64,000 nucleotides of DNA from JAILLW01 sp045629045 (lineage in GTDB: Bacteria > Bacillota > Clostridia > Lachnospirales > Lachnospiraceae): assembly GCA_045629045.1 (NCBI GenBank), contig JAZQQM010000003.1, forward strand, positions 1-64,000. Direction: 5' to 3'. A program made the translations under genes and the position numbers. Below the pieces are notes generated by a model that worked only from the letters and a program-made list of their open reading frames with translations, searched no databases and had not been told where the DNA came from. This document shows, in pieces, positions 58,623 to 64,000 of this stretch (the first letter of the stretch is position 1; every line of letters begins with the position of its first letter).

Positions 58623-59513
58623 ATGAAAAAAGTAATTATAGGAGTGCTGGCTATGGGAATTATATTTTTGCTTGCAGGATGTAATAATACGACAGATAAC
58701 ACAGATAAGGTAAAAGAGACAAAATCAAAAGAAGCAATTGTGATTGATTATGATAAAATGCCGGAGAACTTCATGGTTCAGCTTCTGCCGGATCAAAAAT
58801 ACACTTTGAAAAATAACGGGACCGAAACAGAGTTTTCGGCAAGGACACATACGATATTAAAGAGTAAACAGATTCTCACATACGGCGAACTGAAATACGA
58901 TTTGTCAAGTACGGTATATTACAGAAAGACCGAGCCTGTGCTGATTCGTTATAATGATAAGGATTATATATGGGTGTGCGAAGAAGATGATAGCGGTGAA
59001 CTTATAAGTGCTTCGTTCTTTTATATAACGGAATACAATTCCTTTGGCAGTGATAGCGGCTATGTTAATATGAAGATTGGGGATGAGGTCCTTGATCCTG
59101 CCGATTTTGTAATGAATAAAAACGTAAACTGCTTCGGTTATGTAACGTCTAAGGTACATTATGAAATAAATGAACTGGGTAAACCTGCAGAACTGGAAAG
59201 TGATGATGAATATTATTATTTGGAACCACCTTATACAGAAGAACTGCTTAGATTGGATGATGATATTCATACATGGGTATATGCAGATGAAAACGCCACC
59301 GAGTCAACGGTAGAAGATGTACCTGCAGGAACGACATTCCACAGACTGAGAATTCCCAAAAATGCTGAATACAGTTATGTTGAAGCTATTTTGGAAGACG
59401 GTCGCGTAATGCGAGTTGTTGAAGAGTACTGGTTCAGTGAACCCGAAGCTTACCAGGCAATGCTTGATAAGGATGCAAATCAGTTCGATTATTCTACGGT
59501 TCAGGTCGAATAA
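58623..59513 (+). CDS. Lipoprotein of unknown function
   Basis: 296 residues. Signal peptide with lipobox LLAGC (Cys about 20), then a Thr/Asn/Lys linker and an extracellular domain rich in Tyr and acidic residues (SDDEYYYLEPPYTEELL). No fold recognised. The second half (VPAGTTFHRLRIPKNAEYSYV) suggests beta structure. A good ribosome site is absent apart from TGGAGAATA. It is a single-gene unit between a GGTACC-rich promoter and a strong terminator, so it is likely a regulated surface protein. Confidence 0.75.
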   Translation: MKKVIIGVLAMGIIFLLAGCNNTTDNTDKVKETKSKEAIVIDYDKMPENFMVQLLPDQKYTLKNNGTETEFSARTHTILKSKQILTYGELKYDLSSTVYYRKTEPVLIRYNDKDYIWVCEEDDSGELISASFFYITEYNSFGSDSGYVNMKIGDEVLDPADFVMNKNVNCFGYVTSKVHYEINELGKPAELESDDEYYYLEPPYTEELLRLDDDIHTWVYADENATESTVEDVPAGTTFHRLRIPKNAEYSYVEAILEDGRVMRVVEEYWFSEPEAYQAMLDKDANQFDYSTVQVE

Positions 59514-59539
59514 GAATTTAAATATGCGAAGATATGTAT

Positions 59540-59569
59540 GGAAGTACTGTAAGGGTACTTCCATTTTTT
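59540..59569 (+). terminator. Intrinsic terminator
   Basis: GGAAGTAC (59540-59547) pairs with GTACTTCC (59555-59562), then ATTTTTTA. Confidence 0.9.
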
Positions 59570-59572
59570 AGA

Positions 59573-59624
59573 TTGACAGACTGAACACTGTTCAGTTATA
59601 CTAAAAACTGAACATGGTTCAGTT
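59573..59624 (+). promoter_or_regulatory. TetR-gene promoter with two operators
   Basis: TTGACA (59573-59578), an 18-bp spacer and TATACT (59597-59602). Two palindromes, CTGAACACTGTTCAG (59581-59595) and ACTGAACATGGTTCAGT (59608-59624), share GAAC...GTTC. The first fills the spacer and the second covers the start region, as in an autorepressed gene. Confidence 0.85.
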
Positions 59625-59645
59625 TTGAAAAATGTGAGGAAGTAT

Positions 59646-60209
59646 ATGAATCAAAAAGAGAAAATCATAGCTGTTACAACTGAATTGATTAATGAAAATC
59701 AGGGAGACCTTAACATGGTAACCGCACGAAAAATTGCGGACAGGGCCAAGGTCGGGCTTGGACTTATTAATTATCATTTCGGAAGTAAGGAAAGATTAAT
59801 TACGGAATGCGTTCAGAAGATAATAAACGAACAAATCAGGATGTTTACACCCAATGATACAGACGGGGGAACATCGGTTGAGGATGACGAAAGGCGCCTT
59901 AGAAATTGGGCAAAACAGGTATTTGAATTTTTTTATGATAACAGAAGCGTTTCTATCGTATCCATATTGGAAGATATGAAGAGCAATCAGCCGGTTTCGA
60001 ATACTCTGTATACGCAAAAAGGTTTTGAAAGGGCTTTTTATTCGGATATGGAGGATAAAAAGAAAAAACTGCTTATTTTTACGCTGACTTCAACTATGGA
60101 AAGCGCCTTCCTGCAGGATGAACTTGTGAGGAACCGGTTGGGCTTTGATCTGTCCAAGAAGAAGGAACGGGAAAAATATATAGATTCACTGATTGATATT
60201 TTGTTTTAG
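59646..60209 (+). CDS. TetR-family transcriptional repressor
   Basis: 187 residues from ATG 59646 (GAGGAAG upstream; TTG 59625 would overlap the operator). HTH at about 18-55: VTARKIADRAKVGLGLINYHFGSKERLI. The ligand-binding helical domain follows. Two GAAC-N-GTTC operators in its promoter point to autoregulation. It is the first gene of a unit with the VanZ/Ntn-hydrolase fusion 36 bp downstream, which is its most likely target. Confidence 0.9.
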   Translation: MNQKEKIIAVTTELINENQGDLNMVTARKIADRAKVGLGLINYHFGSKERLITECVQKIINEQIRMFTPNDTDGGTSVEDDERRLRNWAKQVFEFFYDNRSVSIVSILEDMKSNQPVSNTLYTQKGFERAFYSDMEDKKKKLLIFTLTSTMESAFLQDELVRNRLGFDLSKKKEREKYIDSLIDILF

Positions 60210-60245
60210 AAATTATTAAGAGAATTATTAAGGAGATTCAGATAA

Positions 60246-61814
60246 ATGTTTGAGATTTCATATTTACAGATGTTCATTATTATTACCGTTTTATGGATTG
60301 CGGTAAGAGGTATTATTGCTTATAAGAATAAAAGTATATCTTTGGCCCAAGAGGCGAAGATGATACTGGTATATATCTGTCTTGTTGTAATCGCAAGGAT
60401 GGTGTACTTCCCATTCGGGCTTGTTGACGGTCATATCGGCAAACTCGAATTTGATGGGGCAAAGATTATGCCTTTGTGGCTTAATGTGATTCCGATAGTT
60501 CATCTTTTTGATATTTACGACGGATGGCAGATAAACATAATCGGAAATATTACAATGTTTATTCCGGTGGGAATTGTATGGCCGGTTTGTTTTAAGAAAC
60601 TTGACACTATCGGCAAAACTGTTTTGGCCGGAGCCGGATTTACGCTGCTTATAGAGATTACGCAGCTGCCGTTTTATGACAGATGCAGTGATATTGATGA
60701 TATTATTCTTAATACGACAGGGGTTTTGATTGGTGCACTTATATACTTTGGATGTACTAAGAAAAAAAGAAAGACTGTAGGATTGATGCTGCTGTCACTT
60801 ATGCTGATAGGATGCGGAAATACAAAACCGGTACAGGATACGGAGGATATTGCCCTAACCGAAGCTCCTATGGAAGAGGAGCAGGTTTCGCCTGAGGAGA
60901 AGACCTTTGATTCCCTTGTTAAACTGGACGAAGGAATTTACATGATGGATTGTTACACGGACTATTTGGTTGATGAGTATCTGGCCGAAAATATTACGGA
61001 AACAGAACAACTTGATGTGTGGTTTACCGAGAATCTGACACGGGGTGTGCCGACGGGAGATATTCCCGATACCGGATGCAGTTCATTTGCTATATGCGAC
61101 GGTGATGGGAATCACTTGTTTGGAAGAAATTATGATATGGTAAGCGGAGAGGCTTTGATATTAAGAACTATGCCTGAAAAAGGATATAAGTCGATAGGCA
61201 TTGTAGATCTGATGCATTTAAATATCGGTTCCCACGGTGATTATGACCTTAATGATGAGGCTGCAAAGCCGCTTCTTCTTGCGGCTCCCTGGTGCATATG
61301 CGACGGAATTAATGAAAAGGGACTTGGCGTTTCTCTGCTTGAATTAAATGATAAGCATATGGTAGAAGATACGGAAAAAGATAATCTGTTAATCTATACG
61401 GCGCTTCGCGTAATTCTTGACAGATGTGCCACAATTGACGAAGCTGTGGAATTGCTCAATAGTTATGATATGTATTCGCCGCGTCCCAATACATATCATA
61501 TATTTATTACCGATTTAAGCGGACAATCCGTTGTGGCAGAGTGGGATAATAATGAGATGTATGTGGTAGAAGACAAGGCAGCGACGAATTATATGCTTTA
61601 TAAGGAAAGAACCACATTTACAGGAGACAACAGATATAAAAAGATACACGAAACCATTGATAATGCAGATAGTATGAGTGCGGATGAGGCAATGGAACTG
61701 CTTGACAGTGTTCACCAGATGACCCGCTGGTCGGCAGTATATAATTTGGAGAAATTAAGTGTTGATGTATGCTTTAATGAAAACTATGATAAAAAGTGGA
61801 CCGAGGGACTGTAA
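60246..61814 (+). CDS. VanZ membrane domain fused to Ntn-type amidase with internal lipobox
   Basis: 522 residues. N-terminal VanZ-like part (1-170, four to five helices; INIIGNITMFIPVGIVWP, SDIDDIILNTTGVLIG). Then KTVGLMLLSLMLIGC, a lipobox-type segment ending in Cys190, and an acidic linker. The C-terminal part (about 220-520) is a choloylglycine-hydrolase/AAT-type Ntn hydrolase (DTGCSSFAICDGDGNHLFGRNYDM), where Cys278 is the candidate nucleophile. Ntn enzymes need that Cys to be N-terminal, so processing at 277/278 would be required. It could cleave an amide outside the membrane. It is coupled to the TetR gene. Confidence 0.72.
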   Translation: MFEISYLQMFIIITVLWIAVRGIIAYKNKSISLAQEAKMILVYICLVVIARMVYFPFGLVDGHIGKLEFDGAKIMPLWLNVIPIVHLFDIYDGWQINIIGNITMFIPVGIVWPVCFKKLDTIGKTVLAGAGFTLLIEITQLPFYDRCSDIDDIILNTTGVLIGALIYFGCTKKKRKTVGLMLLSLMLIGCGNTKPVQDTEDIALTEAPMEEEQVSPEEKTFDSLVKLDEGIYMMDCYTDYLVDEYLAENITETEQLDVWFTENLTRGVPTGDIPDTGCSSFAICDGDGNHLFGRNYDMVSGEALILRTMPEKGYKSIGIVDLMHLNIGSHGDYDLNDEAAKPLLLAAPWCICDGINEKGLGVSLLELNDKHMVEDTEKDNLLIYTALRVILDRCATIDEAVELLNSYDMYSPRPNTYHIFITDLSGQSVVAEWDNNEMYVVEDKAATNYMLYKERTTFTGDNRYKKIHETIDNADSMSADEAMELLDSVHQMTRWSAVYNLEKLSVDVCFNENYDKKWTEGL

Positions 61815-61835
61815 AGAGAGTATCAGGGTGGCAAT

Positions 61836-62327
61836 ATGACTGAATTACAAGGCACATTGATTGAAAGACTGGAGCAGGCTGTTAAGCTGGTATGTTCGGA
61901 AGTGACAGATGAAGAAACGGAGCGTTTTTATGAGATATATGAAGATGCAGGAATAAAGCCGTCGTTAGCAGCTGTGGAGTTTTTTAAAAAGTATGGCGGC
62001 GCTTATCGTGATAATTATATTATGCTACCTGATCCTAAGCGTAATAGTGATATCTTTTTTAAATGTTATGGTAAGTATGATGACGGAGACTTAGAATATG
62101 CAGCGCAGTATTCGGATGTAATAAAGGAAGTGGCAAAACAGGATGTCTGCCCCGTTGCATTAATAGGTTATCAGTCTCCGGCGGATGTTTTTATTGGCGA
62201 AAACGGGTTGCTGTATTGCATGTATGAGTTTAAAGAAGAAATCGATGTTTTTAAGACGCCTGCGGAAATATTGGAGTTGTATCTTAGAAACGATGTCCCG
62301 ATAGGAGTCGGAAAAAAGAGCAAATAG
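61836..62327 (+). CDS. SUKH-3-like immunity protein
   Basis: 163 residues. SUKH/SMI1-KNR4-type features: FFKKYGGAYRDN, CPVALIGYQSPADVFIGENG, DVFKTPAEILELYLRND, which fit the SUKH-3 subgroup. Members of this fold act as immunity proteins that bind polymorphic toxins. No toxin gene is adjacent, so it is an orphan or was acquired alone. The ribosome site before ATG 61836 is weak (GGTGG). Gene fossils follow it. Confidence 0.65.
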   Translation: MTELQGTLIERLEQAVKLVCSEVTDEETERFYEIYEDAGIKPSLAAVEFFKKYGGAYRDNYIMLPDPKRNSDIFFKCYGKYDDGDLEYAAQYSDVIKEVAKQDVCPVALIGYQSPADVFIGENGLLYCMYEFKEEIDVFKTPAEILELYLRNDVPIGVGKKSK

Positions 62328-62340
62328 ATGAAAGCATTGA

Positions 62341-62523
62341 GCGAGTATCTGGATAGATATCGGTGCAGAAGGGAAAATTGAAGCGGTGTTGTGTATGACG
62401 CATGAAGAAAGAGCATTAAAAATAGCATATTGTCTTAACAGCGGAATGCGAAAAGGGGAAGTATGCGGAGCTTGTTCAGGCGCATTACTTGTACTCGGAA
62501 TGAAATACGGACAGATGTCCTAA
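62341..62523 (+). pseudogene. C-terminal remnant of a C_GCAxxG_C_C-type redox protein
   Basis: An open frame from 62341 to TAA 62521-62523 contains ALKIAYCLNSGMRKGEVCG followed by ACSGALLVLGMKYG, which fits the C-GCAxxG-C-C family pattern. The N-terminal part and first Cys motif are missing, and the frame opens right after a TGA. It is not preceded by a ribosome site. Confidence 0.5.
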
Positions 62524-62673
62524 ATGGTGGCTTCGGCTGTGAAGATTTTAGAGGAGATGGAATGATATTAGGTTACACTCTATCCTAAATGGTACGTTAA
62601 ATTACAGTTTGTAGGAATGATAAAAATCCTTATTTTGTGGACGATAATAAATTATAATGCTGAAGGAGTAAGT
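62524..62673. other. Intergenic remnant region
   Basis: No gene. The 11-bp sequence TCCTAAATGGT occurs twice (about 62518 and 62583), possibly a scar of a deletion or duplication. Confidence 0.35.
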
Positions 62674-63213
62674 ATGAATATAACAGTATATTTAGGAGCA
62701 AACCAAGGTAATCACAATAAATTTAAGAAGGCAGTAGAAGAACTTGGTTCATTCATTGGGAATAGTGGTAACACGCTAGTTTATGGCGGATCAAAAACGG
62801 GACTCATGGGGACTCTTGCTGATAGTGTACTTGCTTCTAAGGGTTATGTTATTGGTGTTGAACCGCAGATGTTTATAAATCAGCAGTACCAGCATGACTC
62901 GCTCTCCAAATTGATTATTACTAAGGATATGCCTGAACGTAAAGCAAAAATGATTGAACTTGGAGATGCATTTATTGCATTTCCGGGAGGAACTGGAACA
63001 CTGGAAGAAATTGCTGAGATAATGTCACTGGTTTCATTAAATCAAATTGATTCACCTTGCATTTTGTATAACCTTGATGGCTACTATGATGGCTTAAAAG
63101 AACTTCTTGCTACAATGATTTTTTATGGTCTTTCGTCAGAAAATCGCCAAGAAAATATTTATTTTGCAAGTAATCTTTCGGACATAGAAAAAATACTACT
63201 TACACTACAATAA
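62674..63213 (+). CDS. LOG-family (TIGR00730) protein
   Basis: 179 residues from ATG 62674 (AAGGAG 8 nt upstream; the frame opens earlier but without a ribosome site). Rossmann fold with VYGGSKTGLMG and the PGGTGTLEE phosphoribohydrolase signature. LOG proteins hydrolyse nucleoside monophosphates such as cytokinin nucleotides; in bacteria the substrate is often AMP or an adduct. It is alone in the degraded right end of the window, ahead of a long hairpin terminator. Confidence 0.85.
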   Translation: MNITVYLGANQGNHNKFKKAVEELGSFIGNSGNTLVYGGSKTGLMGTLADSVLASKGYVIGVEPQMFINQQYQHDSLSKLIITKDMPERKAKMIELGDAFIAFPGGTGTLEEIAEIMSLVSLNQIDSPCILYNLDGYYDGLKELLATMIFYGLSSENRQENIYFASNLSDIEKILLTLQ

Positions 63214-63255
63214 TGATTTTAGTTTATTCTTTCTATGTGACCATCAAAAATAAAA

Positions 63256-63337
63256 CCTCTGTGTGGCGTTATCACGTAACCGTTTGGGGAATAATCCAAA
63301 TCCGGTTCGTAATAATCGCACACAGGGGCTTTTTATT
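63256..63337 (+). terminator. Long imperfect hairpin terminator
   Basis: CCTCTGTGTGGCGTTAT (63256-63272) pairs imperfectly with ATAATCGCACACAGGGG (63312-63328), with inner TAACCG/CCGGTT and TTTGG/CCAAA pairs, then CTTTTTA. It follows the LOG gene. The length of the stem also resembles a mobile-element end. Confidence 0.65.
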
Positions 63338-63379
63338 TTGCTATAATCGAAGAGGTTAAGGAAAAACAAAATGCACATA

Positions 63380-63419
63380 GTCGGCAAAGTGCCGTAAAAC
63401 TCGGCATTTCACGGCATTA
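63380..63419 (+). repeat. 10-bp phased CGGCA repeats, block A
   Basis: Four 10-bp units, GTCGGCAAAG, TGCCGTAAAA, CTCGGCATTT and CACGGCATTA; three carry CGGCA at positions 3-7. A TTGACA follows at 63421. Confidence 0.6.
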
Positions 63420-63491
63420 CTTGACAGGAGAAAATGATGATTCGAGTACTTTTTATATGCCACGGCAGAATCGAGGGCATGAGATATAAAG

Positions 63492-63531
63492 TTCGGCATA
63501 CTTCGGCAAAGCTCGGCATAATTCGGTGTCT
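63492..63531 (+). repeat. 10-bp phased CGGCA repeats, block B
   Basis: Units TTCGGCATAC, TTCGGCAAAG, CTCGGCATAA and TTCGGTGTCT in exact 10-bp register. They lie upstream of the integrase remnant and may be arm-type recombinase sites. Confidence 0.6.
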
Positions 63532-63596
63532 GTAAAATACTGATACTACGCTCTTACTACGTTTGACGCTAGGAAAAAAGCCGAAATGTACTGTAA

Positions 63597-63899
63597 TCGT
63601 TCGGTGGTAGATGGTTGGCTACCGTCATGAATGTGTGCGGATTACCGAAGATAACACCTCATGTCTGCAGACACACATATTGCAGCAACATGGCTCGCTC
63701 CGGAATGAACCCCAAGACCCTGCAATACTTAATGGGACATTCGGATATTTCAGTAACCATGAACACTTACACGCATCTTGGACTTGATGATGCCAAGGAA
63801 GAAATGATAAGGATGGAAGAACTGAATCAAGCAAGGAAGGAACTTGAGAAGGGGCAGATTGATAAAGCGGTCACGCAAAAACAATTCAAAGTAGTATAA
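63597..63899 (+). pseudogene. C-terminal fragment of a tyrosine recombinase/integrase
   Basis: A frame opening after a TAA at 63594 encodes the last third of a phage/ICE integrase: HVCRHTYCSNM (the HxxR box), YLMGHSDISVTMNTYTH with GH and the catalytic Tyr. The N-terminal arm-binding and core-binding domains and the first catalytic Arg are missing. About 95 residues remain versus about 380 in full members. It looks like the scar of an integrated element, followed by its own terminator. Confidence 0.75.
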
Positions 63900-63916
63900 G
63901 TAATAAGAGATATATG

Positions 63917-63943
63917 AACCTCGGCATAATTGCCGGGGTTTTT
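63917..63943 (+). terminator. Intrinsic terminator
   Basis: AACCTCGGCA (63917-63926) pairs with TGCCGGGGTT (63931-63940) across TAAT, then Ts to 63943. The CGGCA core matches the repeats upstream. Confidence 0.8.
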
Positions 63944-64000
63944 CAGTATAAAGGGCTAAAGTTTGCAAAGGTATGATATAATGACTTAAATTCATATTTT

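Noticed and set aside
63512..63931. 12-bp direct repeat CTCGGCATAATT as att sites of an element
   Set aside because: The right copy is part of a terminator stem and the left is one of the phased repeats, so the match is explained without an att site.

Overview
The window reads as a low-GC Gram-positive anaerobe, most likely a Lachnospiraceae member of the Butyrivibrio/Roseburia type. This is inferred from strong GGAGG ribosome sites, many lipobox lipoproteins with no outer-membrane genes, and the mix of sugar ABC permeases, GGDEF sensors, hybrid kinases and MATE exporters. No rRNA or tRNA gene was seen. A truncated integrase lies at the right end.

Region 1 (about 0.8-13.5 kb) is a type III CRISPR-Cas locus on the plus strand. 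A C-terminally anchored membrane protein, a small Csx15-like protein and a CARF-HEPN ribonuclease precede a compact effector set: HD-less Cas10, a Cas7-Cas5(Csx10)-helical fusion, a double Cas7, a Csx19-like small protein, a large TIGR03986-type Cas7 with insertion, and Cas6. This set matches the fused III-Dv layout known from cyanobacteria. The array has 14 repeats and 13 spacers. It ends in a degenerate repeat that runs into a cas2 gene and appears to supply its ribosome site. No cas1 is present.

Region 2 (13.6-19.0 kb) holds small lineage-specific genes: a lipoprotein, tiny acidic proteins, a Sel1-repeat lipoprotein, an XRE regulator and a phosphoesterase. Five of the promoters share an AACCnnnGGTT element 24-25 bp upstream of a -10 box, so these genes look like one regulon. 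The XRE genes at 0.8 and 18.0 kb resemble each other and bracket regions 1-2. Each carries an intrinsic-terminator-like hairpin inside its own 3' coding end. A truncated reading frame at about 18.97 kb may mark the right edge of this accessory island.

Region 3 (19-31.5 kb) has an export/import operon (two sugar-type permeases, HlyD-like adaptor, MacB-periplasmic-domain protein, propeller plus solute-binding lipoprotein), then membrane proteins of unknown role and a diguanylate cyclase. Region 4 (31.5-39.8 kb) has a two-gene biosynthetic operon (GH3-type adenylase plus an A-PCP-C NRPS module), a hybrid kinase, and an HTH-HATPase-DUF4325 regulator.

Region 5 (39.9-58.2 kb) is a chromosomal mix: PrsW protease, PNPOx-like protein, MarR/MATE pair, two tandem ligand-sensor GGDEF proteins, a B12 radical SAM protein, a BvgS-like hybrid kinase, a membrane GIY-YIG protein, an FMN oxidase, an isomerase-like barrel, an SDR and a second MATE. 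Region 6 (58.2-64 kb) has a lipoprotein behind triple GGTACC sites, a TetR gene with paired operators, a VanZ/Ntn-hydrolase fusion, a SUKH-type immunity protein, a LOG-family protein, gene fossils, 10-bp phased repeats and the integrase remnant.
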